From the NCBI GenBank assembly GCA_963377175.1, contig CAUJNA010001597.1, positions 1-64,000 of the forward strand: 64,000 bases of DNA. The letters run 5' to 3'. Both the position numbers and the translations under genes were made by a program. Under the pieces are notes generated by a model. It saw only the letters and a program-made list of their open reading frames with translations, had not been told where the DNA came from and did no database searches. This DNA is from Effrenium voratum. Its lineage: Eukaryota > Sar > Dinophyceae > Suessiales > Symbiodiniaceae. Of this stretch, positions 23,498-35,087 are shown piece by piece (the stretch's first letter is position 1; every line of letters starts with the position of its first letter).

Positions 23498-24830
23498 TCA
23501 GGCCTCAAGGGCTGCTTTGCCAATCCTCTTTGCGTTTTCCAGAAACTCTGCTGGGATGTCGTCACCTGTCGCTAGAGGGATGCATGAGGCATAGCAACAC
23601 ATCACGTGGAATTGTAAGCCCTTGATATGGGAGATCCCTGCCTAAATCGCAGCAACCGCTTGACAGTTGCATGTGTTCACTCAAAAGCCCAACTCACGGT
23701 TGCATAGTGTGCCCGGCCTGTGATAATGACTTCCTGGCCGTCCTGATAGAATCTCTGCCATGCGTCAAATGCTGGGTGGGAGGCTACAGGATTGTGCATT
23801 CAGTGCAGCAATGCTTTGCTGTCCTCGGTGGAAACAGCGGCTTTATTGGCAATGGCGTACCTTGGCCCATGCACCGCATCTAGACCAAACGTTCCGCATC
23901 ACGTTTCTCCAGGGCGCAAGAACTCGCCATTGAACCAGAACACTCTGGTCTCCCAGTTGCGGCTGAATCCCTCGATACATTCCTGCGAATCTCGGCTCAT
24001 GTCTTTGCTCTGTGTGACTTTGTTGTCCTGAACGACATACTCCGGACAGTCTGAATACTCCTTGAAGTACTTCTTGAGGATGGAAGGATCCTGACGTAGC
24101 TGGCACGAGGCTGTCTCAAATCTGAGGGCTCCTTGATTTATCGGGTCCTTCTCACAATCCTCAACTTTGAGTTTGCCTTCAAGTATCACCACAGTGCAAT
24201 GGCAGAAAGGCAATGACAACCAAGTGAGGTGCAGAAGCCCAGAGAGAATGCCATCATGGATTGCTTCATGACGAAGGTCTTCCAGCCACGCGCCTTACCC
24301 GCTTGGAGCTTCTTGGAACAATTGACACCATGTATTTCTGTGTTTCTTTGTGTCTAGCTTTGTGTGCGGTGTCTAGTGAGTCTAGTCGGCATTGGCACCT
24401 TGATCTCTTTCAACAGCTTTGCCGGGCTTCGCTTGTCCTTGAGGGCGAATATGGTCGGAGCCATTGGAATGCTAGCCTGGTCATTGATCTGGTATGAATC
24501 ACATTGCTCGATGTGAGCCAGGCCTTCAAGCATGCGTTCATGTACTTTGACTTGATGTAAATGAAGTCCTGGTGAAAGAATTGAACAAATACTGACCGAG
24601 TTCTCAAACAGAATGACATGGGCACACATGAGAACATCCTGGACCTTCCAGCTGGGCATGATATTGCCGCATTGCTTGAATGCGCGTGTCACTGTTGATT
24701 GCCTGCTGAGCAGAATTGTCAGTCAGAATCACAACGGTACACGGATGCTTGTACACAGTCATTGCACAGACTCCTCTTGCTGTCTTCGAACATGGTGTTG
24801 ATAACCTCAGAAACGGGAACAGCGCGGCTG
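23498..24830 (-). CDS. C-terminal exons of an unnamed host gene
   Basis: Minus-strand segments of protein-like composition: about 24690-24790 (MTVYKHPCTVVILTDNS), about 24370-24480 (IFALKDKRSPAKLLKEIKV), about 23910-24190 (EGKLKVEDCEKDPINQGALR, MSRDSQECIEGFSRNWETR), about 23695-23790 (HPAFDAWQRFYQDGQEVI) and 23498-23565 (DDIPAEFLENAKRIGKAALE, then TGA). The last exon follows an AG|G acceptor and ends at a clear stop. Joints for the earlier segments were not fully resolved, and they may not all belong to one gene. No family recognised. Confidence 0.4.
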
Positions 24831-24959
24831 TGAGCAATCCTTACTACATCCAGCCAAAAGACGTCATAGCCGATCACAAAGTTGCACAGGTTGGATTTCA
24901 GGCCTTGCGTGGGCCCATGACCAAGGCGCACCACAGACAAAAACACACATCAAACATCC

Positions 24960-26140
24960 GTGCATTTGGATGAAACTGCCAAAGTGTCAAGAACTTGCAA
25001 AAGTTCCTTCACCTTGAGAGCTAGCTTGAAAGTTCATGGTATAGACCGCATGACATGTTGTTGTTTTTTGTCTAAACCAACAGAACTGACTAGGCCAATG
25101 CAAAAGAAACCTCACGGGATGAAAAAATCAGCGCATAAGAAGGGTGGTGGCGAATGCGGCACAGCCAAGTAAAGAGTGGGATGCATGGCTCGAAAGGCTT
25201 GCCTGTGTATGCAGACACCATGTTTCCAGTTGCAGGGTTCCATGGGGTTCGAAAGGCTTGCCTGTGTATGCAGACACGGGTATGGGTCAAAATTAAACCA
25301 CCAGAGACCACAGGTTTTGGTCCATGTTTCCAGTTGCCAGGGTTCCATTTGGGGTACCTATTTTGGACCCACAGCCACACCCAGAAAGGCTTGCCTGGTA
25401 GATGCAAAGTGTAACCAGATCGATGCAAATATGACCTTGTGAAAGGAGCATACGCGGGCAAAGTAGTAAAGGATGGGCAAGCTGGAAACAGTTTGGGAAA
25501 GAAGTCGGGAGCAAATAGGAAGCGAAGGGGCCTAGCTGTGTGCGAAACGTGCGAAAAATTGCAGTGCGGATCAGCATCATCTGAAGCCTCATCCCTCTGC
25601 TGAGGCGACCGACACATAATGACGATGTGAACATATGCCCAGCGCCGCCCACAGCGGCTCGATGACGCATTACTCTTGATGACCTTGCGATGTTGCCATA
25701 AGCTTGTGCGTGATTTTAGTGCTCATCATCAGCAGCGCACGTTTTTGCTTGGCTTGGCTTTGACAGCAGATAAGCCCCCAGGCCAATTTCAGAGATTTGT
25801 TGGATATATTTCAGCTTAAGCGTCGAAGAGTTGGCCACAAAAGCTCGGTGCGGGCAATGCATCTTGGCTGCAAGTTGCAACATGGCATGGCCTTTCGGCT
25901 GAGCACGAGACTTTGTGCATATGAACGCTGCAGCAATGATGGCCAAAGCGGACCATCGAACAGTAGCCCATACCTCCCTGCCTTGGCTTAGGCCCCGTTG
26001 ACTCTTTTGGAAATTATGGGCCTCGAGCTCGCACGAACAGCAATGAACATTCCATATAACCTTGCAGGCTGCCAGAAACCTCTTGTGCCAACCAAACCGC
26101 ACGCCTGAGGGATCAATAAACAATTAATTCAGGATCAAAA
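24960..26140. other. no gene identified; short tandem repeats
   Basis: At 25190-25395 the phrase CGAAAGGCTTGCCTGTGTAT recurs, along with CCATGTTTCCAGTTGC(C)AG and GGTTCCAT, forming an irregular tandem array. Nothing else stands out. Confidence 0.4.
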
Positions 26141-26154
26141 ACATAAACAGTTAG

Positions 26155-26393
26155 CAGTAGTAGTGATAGTGATAGTAGCAGTAGTAGAAGTAGCAGTAGT
26201 AGTGATAGTGATAGTAGCAGTAGTAGTGAAGTAGCAGTAGTAGTAGAAGTGATGACAGTAGTAGTTCTAGTAGTAGTAGCAGAAGTAGCAGAAGTAGCAG
26301 AAGTAGTAGTAGCAGAAGCAGTAATAGGAGTAGGAGTAGGAGTAGGAGTAGGAGTAGTACTAGTACTAGTAGTAGTAGTAGTAGTAGTAGTAC

Positions 26394-26458
<65 letters not shown>

Positions 26459-26460
26459 CA
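26155..26460. repeat. (AGT)n microsatellite
   Basis: AGT/AGC/AGA trinucleotides over about 300 bases, most regular at 26370-26450. Poly-Leu and poly-Val frames are artefacts. Confidence 0.92.
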
Positions 26461-26943
26461 ACAGAAGTAGTAGTACTGTCAGTGGAGAGGACAACCCAAA
26501 CAAGTAACGAATAACCCAAAAAAGTGAACAAACACAAGCTGCAAACAGCGTGGTATGTCAGCCACAACAGCATCACCTGCTTCTGCAGCGGGTCTAAGCA
26601 AATGCAGCCCAGCATGCAGCAACAGAACAAAACAAGAAAGGAGGGGAAGGAATCACACAATAACAACGCCGCATCCAGCAGGAATAATTGATTCGCCATT
26701 GGCAATTGGCTAGCTGCCAGCTGTCGCTAGAGTTGTTTAAGGAGGAAAGCAAATAGTGAACCCAACCCTTCCTGCCAACGCCCATAGTTTATGACTATTG
26801 GAGGGACGGTAATTCAAAACTAGCAGTATGCGGGATCAAACTTGAGATAGCCATGAAAGCACGAATCAACAGGGCCTAGCTACTGGTTTGAGAACTGTTG
26901 ACAGGCCTCATAGCGAGGTGGTAATCCCTGCTTAGACAATGCA

Positions 26944-27135
26944 TCATACATTGGCCATGTTTTGGTGCTTCTGAGTCATTGGCGCTTCGTTGATATGTCC
27001 TCTGGAAAGATCATGTCCACCTGCGCAACAAACAATAACGGCAAGGCTTCGCCACAACCGCAGTACTTTGCCATTCTTGCTCCACTTGTCAAGCTTGCCA
27101 ACAGAGACTTTGCCACGTTCTAACATGGTCTCCAA
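26944..27135 (-). CDS. possible host exon
   Basis: Minus-strand frame with protein-like composition (LERGKVSVGKLDKWSKNGKV, LWRSLAVIVCCAG). No motif and no neighbour that can be joined to it in phase. It may belong to the same transcription unit as the bestrophin exon, which lies upstream on the same strand. Confidence 0.25.
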   Translation of the reverse strand: METMLERGKVSVGKLDKWSKNGKVLRLWRSLAVIVCCAGGHDLSRGHINEAPMTQKHQNMANV

Positions 27136-27169
27136 CGAGAGCCGTACTCATGGCTCACTTGTCTTTGGT

Positions 27170-27310
27170 GAGCTCAGGGTCGGAAGGCTCCAGCGACTCA
27201 GAAGGCTCCAAAGGCTCCGAAAGCCTAGAAGGCTCCGAAGGCGCAGAAGGCTCAGAAGGCTCAGAAGGACCGGAAGGCTCCAAAGGCTCCAAAGGCTCAG
27301 GCTCAAGAGC
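27170..27310. repeat. 9-bp repeat GAAGGCTCC
   Basis: About fourteen units of (A/C)GAAGGCTC(C/A) in tandem, coding in principle for a Ser/Glu/Pro-rich stretch. Could be a low-complexity exon. Confidence 0.75.
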
Positions 27311-28369
27311 GGCATCTTTGTCCGCCATCCCCGTCTCCGCTTCAAAAGGCGGCTGAGCTTGCATGAGAGGTTCGTACCCCAACGGCTGCTCCAAGTATGC
27401 TTGAACATTCAATGGCCTTAGGTGCAGTCACACGGGCTTCGCAAATCTACAAACAGTGGAAAAATGCACCAAGCTACTGTGTAGGACTATTGAAAGGATC
27501 TTCTAGCGTGTGACCAATCTCCTGGCAAATCCGACAGGCATCAAGCGCAAGGATAGGAACAAACAGCAGGATATGGAGCCATATGATTCAATCAATCAAG
27601 GGTTGACAGTAGGCGGCACAATTGTCCCATGCACTTCTCCCTCAAGAAACTATGCTGCCACGGCAGAGAGCTGCAAGTCCTCGATAGCAAGCAATGCCCA
27701 AGCTGCCACCGTGACGGCAGCTGGCATAAAAACGCCCAACTCGATAAGCGCGAACGGCAGAATCAAAATGTACACTGTCCTGAGCTATGAATCACTGTAG
27801 TCAATCCGATTCCTGCCCGTGCCGCTAGTAAAAGTAGGAAGAAGCTGCCAAACATGTATGCAACGAGCAAAATGAATGCTGCGCAAGGATCAAAAAGCGA
27901 GAGGTGTGCCTCGAGTATTCTGAAGCAACCTTGGTAGGGGGAAGGTGTGATCATTGTAAGTGAAAACTCAAGCTTGACGATTCATTGAGACCTTTGCCGG
28001 AACGGTCACAATCTGGGCCATCTCCTCGATACAGGCCAGCGTCCCTGTAATGTGGCCTTGCATCCTGTCCTTCCGCTGAAGCGCAACACTTGTGACTTCC
28101 GTGCAAGCCCCCTTCTCAATGTCATGCCCCGGTGGCTCGGAAGCCCTGGTTTGACTTCAGCAAACTGAACAAATGAAAATGTTCCTTCCCGATGTTGGGC
28201 AAAAGCCTGCCTCGATGTAAAGTACAGATGCTGATGCATCTGCTGCTCGTCTGTAAATACCCTCCCCAAAGGAAACTAGAATATCACGTGGATCTCGCTC
28301 AAACTCACCAATCATTGCCCAGGATTTGCCACGTGCTCCAACTCCCCCTCCCAAAAAGGTGCCGAGAAA

Positions 28370-28790
28370 TGCTGGAAACGTGGCTAGTTCTGCGTCCATC
28401 CATTCCAAGTCGTTGTCGGACATCCACAACCGCGCCAAGCGGCGGAGCTGCTGAAGATGCTGCTTCGTTTCCCTCACGCATCGGTATCCGGCACACCAGC
28501 GCTCGTAGGCTGCCGTGGTTCGAAAGACCAAAAGCAGCCCCAAAGCAGTTGAGCACGCGCTCAAAAGCGCCAACGGCGGAGGACGTACCACACCAGTGAG
28601 GTAATGAAACAATTGCACACAAAGCGCAAAAATTGAATTGAAAGCCAAATGAGATCGAATGCGTTTCAAAATGACAGATCTGGGGAAGTTCAGCATGTGC
28701 TCTGACCAGTCCTCTGATGAATACCTCTCTGCAACTCCCAGTGTTCCATCACTTTCAGGATCTGAAGCATGTCTCGGAAGCACGGAATTC
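28370..28790 (-). CDS. bestrophin-type anion channel exon
   Basis: The minus-strand frame contains MLNFPRSVILKRIRSHLAF, a hydrophobic stretch (IFALCVQLFHYLTG), PPPLALLSACSTALGLLLVF and RTTAAYERWCAGYRCV. The charged-membrane-FRT-AAYERW order is the hallmark of the bestrophin/RFP-TM chloride-channel family, in which this region forms the first helices and the pore neck. In photosynthetic protists such proteins are often placed in thylakoid membranes. An AG|G acceptor lies near 28780. The lower end is not fixed, and later exons (second half of the channel) were not identified with confidence. Confidence 0.7.
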
Positions 28791-29159
28791 CTGAATCTGC
28801 GATGAGCCAGTATTGGGGCAACTGCGAAACCAATGCAAAAAGACTTTGATGGCATCCAGGCCAATCTCGGTTTTGGCCTGCACCAATGTCCTTGGCGCTC
28901 GGGAAAAGTGTTACACCTGGACTGGTGGCCCATCACCATCTCAGCAGTAGCTGCCATTGTAGCTGCCATTGCACGGTATCTGCACGTTGTTGTCGATTGT
29001 TTTGCCCACTCGATGGCGAATGCGCGTGTGTATGATGATTGATCGTCATACATGCTGCGTGCTTTTTCAACGTTTCCAGCTGTGAGTAAGTATATGAGTG
29101 CTCACGCGTGTGAGTGATGATCATGCTAGATGCGCTCAATGTTTGTCTGATGATAACTA

Positions 29160-29640
29160 GCTCACTAAGCACCAGCGTTCCCAAGCACTTGTCGATTCCA
29201 CACATTGCAAAACTGCCTCGATGTCTTTATGATGCTTGTGGATGTACCAAGGAATAGCCACCTCACGATGTGCCATTGGTGGTGGCTGAATCTAGGCCGC
29301 ATGCGCCGGACAAGCCGTGGATCCTTGCCACCAAGCCACATCCGCATGTGCGAACCCCTTTGTACCATCCTCACAATCCTTCAAGTACTCCTGAAACACA
29401 AACCCCTCGGCAAGCAATAAAAATGCAAGGCGTGTCCTTGCTCTCTGGATCGACTCGGTACCTTGCAGGCAAACACAGCAGAAGCGCAGCATGCAAACGT
29501 GACTTTGAAGAAACTGCAGCCATGAATCCAAGCGTCTTATCGGGCATGTCGCTCAAAAACGAAGCGTCGCCAACATACTTTGCATCCTCCACCAAATCCG
29601 TGTCCTGAACAGTGTTCACAATGGCACCAAATTGCACATG
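29160..29640 (-). CDS. possible host exons, unnamed protein
   Basis: Two minus-strand stretches look coding: 29480-29637 (VQDTDLVEDAKYVGDASFLS, DMPDKTLGFMAAVSS) and 29170-29275 (MAHREVAIPWYIHKHHKDIE). No family recognised. They lie 5' of the bestrophin exon on its strand and may be its N-terminal part or another gene. Confidence 0.3.
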
Positions 29641-31890
29641 CCATTCCTGTGCTGGCGCGGTTGTGCTAGGGCATCAAGCAATACGGAAGCAATGCAACGT
29701 TCAATGATGGCAGGCCTTGCCGATCAGAAAGCCGACACGGATTGGCATGTTCTGCGCCAACCCCTATCAAACAAATAACTACCCTGCCACTTGAGCCGCA
29801 GCCACAACAGCCATTGATCATGATTCGTGAAAACGTAGAAGATGTAGAAACCAGCATAGACAAATGGTGGTTGGTCATCATGGCAGCAATGATCGGTGCA
29901 AAGCTGCAGTCTTAAAAGGTTCGCAACAAGGTCGGGAGGCAGCAGCTAAAAAGCGGCCGTGCAGGAAAAAAAACAATTGTCAAAAGTCCTCTCTGACAAT
30001 ACAATACGCATTGCCCAAGGCATGGTTGTCAGATCATTCTCTCATACACAATTACCGCCTAGGTAGCTACAATGTCCGACAAGAACACATGTGTAACAAT
30101 GCACAAATAGCTTGAGAAGTTGTGACCGCAAGCCATTGTTGCAACCGCGCATGATTCAGTTCCAAGCAAAAACAAACACCGCGATGCGTGGGCCCCATTT
30201 CAGCACGAAACATCCTGTTGCAAAATCTTGAATGAATAGTACTGATCTGATTGGCATGCGTTGGACAAAGCTCCATGCTACCACGAAAATCTAAACTAGC
30301 GTTTGATTTGCATTTCTATATTTCATCCACGCGATGCTTTGCAAAAGGTACTCATGTGCAACCGGCGATTCTCCGGTATTTCAAAACATTTGCATGGTTG
30401 ACATAATTCCGACATACAAACGGTCTGAAGCAGAGCACCGAGATGATCATGTCCTCATTACAATATTCTACTCCTAATCAAAAAAAATGTTACTCGATGA
30501 GAGGCTATCTTCGGTCCACCTTGTGTCTCGAATACACTACATCTGGAACAGAATACTTCAGTGACAGTCGGTCACAATATCCAAATGGACTTCGGGATTT
30601 CATAAGTTCAGTGTGGAAGGATAACAGCGGATATATGTCTTCCCAGTGATTGCAATCTTCAATGGTGCGCAGCCTTTGTACAGAGCTATTTGTCTCACGT
30701 CAACGGATCATTTGATGTGCTTCAGTGCAAGATCCCGGACCCTAGAAGTTTCACGATTAAGACAAAGTAGAAATTCACATGGCCATGTGTTTTTGCGCCC
30801 AACGCCATGGGCCTGTTGGCCAGCGGTCGAAGTACTTGCGCAAGCTCATGGAGAGCGTGAAACAAGGGGCCGGAAACCACAAACAACGAGGGAAAGAGGG
30901 CACGGAGAAAAAAAAAAAAAAAAAAAAAAAACAGTGTTTCCTACTCGCAAAGTGAATCTACTCTTTAAAGAAACCGTGGCTTCGGCACATGAAGCATTAG
31001 CTCTACTGGTCGAAACGTTCGGGCGTCAACCATCGTCCTCCCTCAAGCATGGTTTTCCAAGCCATGGCGCTTGCATCCCCAAAAGTTTTAAGGCCAGCCA
31101 TACCGCCGTTCGCACTGAAAACTACTGCCCTTGTGACAGAGGGCGTCAAAGCCATGTCCAACGCACGCCTGACACAGGTAGCTGGAATACTGTTGGCATG
31201 CTCTGCTACGCCACATCTTGCCAAACTTCGGCACGTCCTCAATAAGCTTATTAACAGTGAATGCATATGCACCTTTTGCCGAGTCTGTCATCACGTGAGT
31301 TGGGTTTCCAAAAATGATAACGGCGCGCGCAAAGGCGTTGGGAAAAAAAAAATTGGCCGCGACATTACGCGTGCAGGCCACGTGTTTGCAAAAATTATGT
31401 TGGCTTAAGTCGGAAACACTGTGCACCGGAAATGCTATGTTCAACCCGCACGCTGCAAAAAGCCAACTGAACATGCTCCTGCGCACTGTGGACTGCACCC
31501 GCTCTGGTAGCAAGTTGCACCAAACAAACAGCGCAGCCGGACAATGCTGGTGGCAACTCGCGCGCCGCAACCGAATCTAAGTATGAGACAGCTTCCACTG
31601 CACGTGTTTCAGGATCAACAACTTCGTCTTTCAGACAAATCATGTCGGCAACAAGGGCACCGCCGCACAACCAAAACGGGTTTCCAATGCCCCCCATTGC
31701 ACGGCTCACCTATGTGCTGTGAGGGGGCAAACCAAAATCTTGTGGCACCATTTTCCGAGCTCAACTGGCACGGTAAATGACACAATGGTTCTAAAACTGC
31801 CCATGCTGCCGCTGGTAGCCGCGGTTCCGCTGCCACTCCGTCCGTCCAGGATGCTGCACGTGTTGTCATTGGCAACTGGGCGCATATGAT
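29641..31890. other. no gene assembled; 24-base A run at 30908-30931
   Basis: Open frames on the minus strand at 31088-31570 and 31395-31709 have mixed composition and no known motif. The A run has no recognisable retroposed gene 5' of it. Confidence 0.35.
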
Positions 31891-31899
31891 GCCGAATCT

Positions 31900-32776
31900 T
31901 CCGTGAATTGTTCCGTCTTAGCTCCACATTGTTGCTGCGTCGGCCTTGGCGCCCTGGAGCCGAGATGCTGGCGTCCCGGCCAGCAAGCTGCGCTGCGACA
32001 AAGGCCTCGGTGGCGAGACCCAGCAGGGCATTTGCTATCCGTCCAGGGCTGCCGTGGTAACTGCGTCCAGGAGGGCGGCTGCAATCTTCGAGCCCACCTC
32101 CGAGGAAGTGTCGACGGCCGACTGCAGGGTACGCGGTCAGCGCGCTGGCGTCCGCCTTGGAGGCCGCGTCTTGACTCGCAAGCTCGGAGGCCAGCGCTGC
32201 GGCGGACACGACGCCCAGGAGAGCGTTGGCCACCTTGGTGTCGACCTCCAGCGGCGTGATCCTTGCTGCGATGTCGAGGGAGTGCTGGTCCACCACCGTC
32301 TTGAGGCCGCAGGCGGCCACCGTGACCAGCGTGGCGTTGTTGGCCGAGCGATGGAGCCGTTCATGGCCGCCGTGGTGCTGTAGTTCAACAGCTTCAGGTC
32401 CACGCCGTCGGGGGTGCTCTTCGTAGCCACCCTCCAGCACGTCGAAGGCCAACTGGTCGGCCTTGTTAGAGACCCGTGGTCAGCGAGCTCTGTGCGGCAA
32501 TGCTGCTTCCGTGCGCGGCCACCTGCCCGTCCGTGGTGGGGCTGCTGCTGTGGCCAGAGGAGCGATCGCCGGCGCCAGTGCGCTGCTGTCCAGCTTCGAG
32601 GCCAGCTCTGCGGTGACTCGGTCGTCCAGGGACTGGATGGCGGCTGCGTTGTTGCCGGAGGCTGCCGTGTTCACGGCCAGGTCTGTTACTTGCGCGTAGG
32701 GAGCGAGGGCCAGCTGCCCTGCGGTGAACCTCTCCGTTGTCCAGGACCTCCGGGATGCCGGAGGTCCTTCAAACAT
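31900..32776 (-). pseudogene. decayed copy of the viral fibre-like gene
   Basis: Starts at ATG 32774-32776 and reads MFEGP, QLALAPYAQVTDLAVNTAAS, NNAAAIQSLDDRVTAELASK and, after frame changes, ITPLEVDTKVANALLG and KADASALTAY. It is the third copy of the gene at 53288 and 55753, here inverted and with several indels and a truncated 3' half. The copy includes the tRNA-like sequence directly upstream of the start, so the duplicated unit is larger than the gene. Confidence 0.75.
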
Positions 32777-32790
32777 GTTTACATATGTTT

Positions 32791-32880
32791 TCGCCGACCT
32801 TAGTCCAGTGGCTAAGGCGTCGGCCAAGGAGCTAATTTTTTCTTACTCCGCACGGGGCTCGATTCCTTTGCTGGTGATCT
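32791..32880 (+). other. tRNA-Arg-like sequence antisense to the fibre copy
   Basis: Contains TTAGTCCAGTGGCTAAGG, which fits the A-box/D-arm of a tRNA, and GGGCTCGATTCC, close to a B-box. The arms do not fold into a full cloverleaf, so this is a tRNA-derived relic or pol III-type promoter rather than a tRNA gene. The same block is at 55660-55740. Confidence 0.45.
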
Positions 32881-32940
32881 CCTCCTCAAGGTAGGTTTTT
32901 TTGGGACTCCGCCAGCACCCTGATAGCGAAGAACTGTTGT

Positions 32941-33391
32941 CTCTCTCTTTAGAGGGGGTTTCCCAAATGCGTCCAGGAAACGACCTCGTCCTGCGAGGAT
33001 TTGAAACCTAAAACGCTGCGTGCAGGCGTGTGGCTGCAACAAAACGACCCCGAGATATGCGCCGCAATTTGGCTCCAGGTTGCATTTCAAGCGAGCCAAC
33101 CTTTGCAGGGCTAAGAAAAAACAAAAAACCGAAAAAAGGGGTCCCCAAAAAAGGGGTCCCGAAAAAAATGGAAGGGGTTTCCTTTGGCAAAGCTTGACAT
33201 CGCTTGAAATGCAACCTGGAGCCAAATTGCGGCGCATATCTCGGGGTCGTTTTGTTGCAGCCACACGCCTGCACGCAGCGTTTTAGGTTTCGAATCCTTC
33301 GCAGGACAAGGTCGTTTCCTGGACGGACGAGTGCCAGGAGCCTACCAGGTGGAATAGAATCCATTTGGGAAACCCCCTCTAAAGAGAGAGC
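32941..33391. repeat. large imperfect palindrome, arms 154 and 190 bp
   Basis: The arm at 32941-33094 is the inverted complement of 33201-33391, which carries an extra stretch of about 37 bases near 33325-33362. The roughly 105-base loop holds AAAAAAGGGGTCCC repeats. The outer end CCCTCTAAAGAGAGAG (33375-33390) recurs at 34574-34589 beyond the minisatellite. Confidence 0.8.
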
Positions 33392-33395
33392 TTGG

Positions 33396-34566
33396 TCTGC
33401 TCTGCAAAGAAGTGTGCTCTGCAAAGAAGTGCGCTCTGCAAAGAAGTCTGCTCTGCAAAGAAGAGCGCTCTGCAAAGAAGCGCAAGTGTGCTCTGCAAAG
33501 AAGAGTGCTCTGCAAAGAAGTGCGCTCTGCAAAGAAGTGTGCTCTGCAAAGAAAATTGCTCTGCAAAGAAGCGCAAGTGTGCTCTGCAAAGAAGAGCGCT
33601 CTGCAAAGAAGAATGCTCTGCAAAGAAGAGTGCTCTGCAAAGAAGAGCGCTCTGCAAAGAAGTGTGCTCTGCAAAAAAGTGTGCTCTGCAAAGAAGTGTG
33701 CTCTGCAAAGAAGAGTGCTCTGCAAAGAAGCGCAAGTGTGCTCTGCAAAGAAGAGTGCTCTGCAAAGAAGAGTGCTCTGCAAAGAAGAGTGCTCTGCGAA
33801 GAAGAGTGCTCTGTGCTCTGCAAAGAAGCGCAAGTGTGCTCCGCAAAGAAGTGTGCTCTGCAAAGAAGCGCAAGTGTGCTCTGCAAAGAAGTGCGCTCTG
33901 CAAAGAAGTGTGCTCTGCAAAGAAGTCTGCTCTGCAAAGAAGCGCAAGTGTGCTCTGCAAAGAAGAGTGCTCTGCAAAGAAGCGCAAGTGTGCTCTGCAA
34001 AGAAGAGTGCTCTGCAAAGAAGAGTGCTCTGCAAAGAAGAGTGCTCTGCGAAGAAGAGTGCTCTGTGCTCTGCAAAGAAGCGCAAGTGTGCTCCGCAAAG
34101 AAGTGTGCTCTGCAAAGAAGAAGTGCTCTGCAAAGAAGTGTGCTCTGCAAAGAAGTGTGCTCTGCAAAGAAGCTGCTCTGCAAAGAAGCGCAAGTGTGCT
34201 CTGCAAAGAAGAGTGCTCTGCAAAGAAGCGCAAAGCAGTGTGCTCTGCAAAGAAGAGCGCTCTGCAAAGAAGTGTGCTCTGCAAAGAAGCGCAAGTGCGC
34301 TCTGCAAAGAAAGTGCTCTGCAAAGAAGAGCCCTCTGCCAAGAAGCGCAAGTGTGCTCTGCAAAGAAGAGTGCTCTGCAAAGAAGTGTGCTCTGCAAAGA
34401 AGAGTGCTGTGCTCTGCAAAGAAGAGTGCTCTGCAAAGAAGTGTGCTCTGCAAAGAAGAGTGCTCCACAAAGAAGTGTGCTCTGCAAAGAAGTGTGCTCT
34501 GCAAAGAAGTGTGCTCTGCAAAGAACTACAAAGAAGTGTGCTCTGCAAAGAAGCGCAACTGTGCTC
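33396..34566. repeat. 17-bp minisatellite, about 69 units
   Basis: Units of the type GTGTGCTCTGCAAAGAA, with variants GAGT, GCGC and GCGCAA at the variable positions. Because 17 is not a multiple of three and no unit holds a stop, frames on both strands stay open and give spurious proteins with a 17-residue period. Bounded on both sides by CCCTCTAAAGAGAGAG. Confidence 0.9.
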
Positions 34567-34649
34567 TTGAGCTCCCTCTAAAGAGAGAGGTGGACTTGTC
34601 AATATTGCATCAATTTTGACTGAAGATGATTCAAAACTGATGCAATATT

Positions 34650-34985
34650 GATTCAACAATGAAGCCTCCACCCTGCCGCCGGCATCAAAGCCCTGCCGCG
34701 CCCGGCATCAAAGCCCTGCCGCGCCACCTGCCCGGCATCGAAGCCTCCAGCCCCGCGCCACCTGCCCGGCAGCGAAGCCTCCTGCCCAGCCCGCGCCACC
34801 CAAGGTCGGAGTTCTTCCCAGGAAAAAATGTAAGTCCTCCCGTGGGGGGAGGACTGCAGAGCGCGCTTTTTTGCCATTGGCTGCAAGGTCGGAATTCCGA
34901 CTTCGCTCTCCGGTCGGAATTCCGACTTCGCTCTCCCACCAAGGTCGGAATTCCGACTTCGCTCTCCCACCGAGGCAGGAAGCGG
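34650..34985. repeat. GC-rich repeats and EcoRI-type palindromes
   Basis: Several CCCTGCCGCGCC/CCGGCATC(A/G)AAGC units (34670-34790); a hairpin with arms AGTCCTCCC/GGGAGGACT near 34829-34852; then three copies of GGTCGGAATTCCGACTTCGC at 34887-34970, each holding the 14-bp palindrome GTCGGAATTCCGAC. Confidence 0.75.
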
Positions 34986-35087
34986 CCTCTCTTCAGACCT
35001 TGTCCAATCCGACCAAGCCCGAAGCCGGCAGACCTTGAGAGTTTTCCGAAGCTTTTTCCAGGACCGACTTCGCGCAACGACTCTGTC

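Noticed and set aside
33008..34671. Several open frames of 380-500 codons on both strands (Cys/Lys/Leu-rich)
   Set aside because: They are translations of the 17-bp minisatellite; all frames are open because the unit lacks stops.
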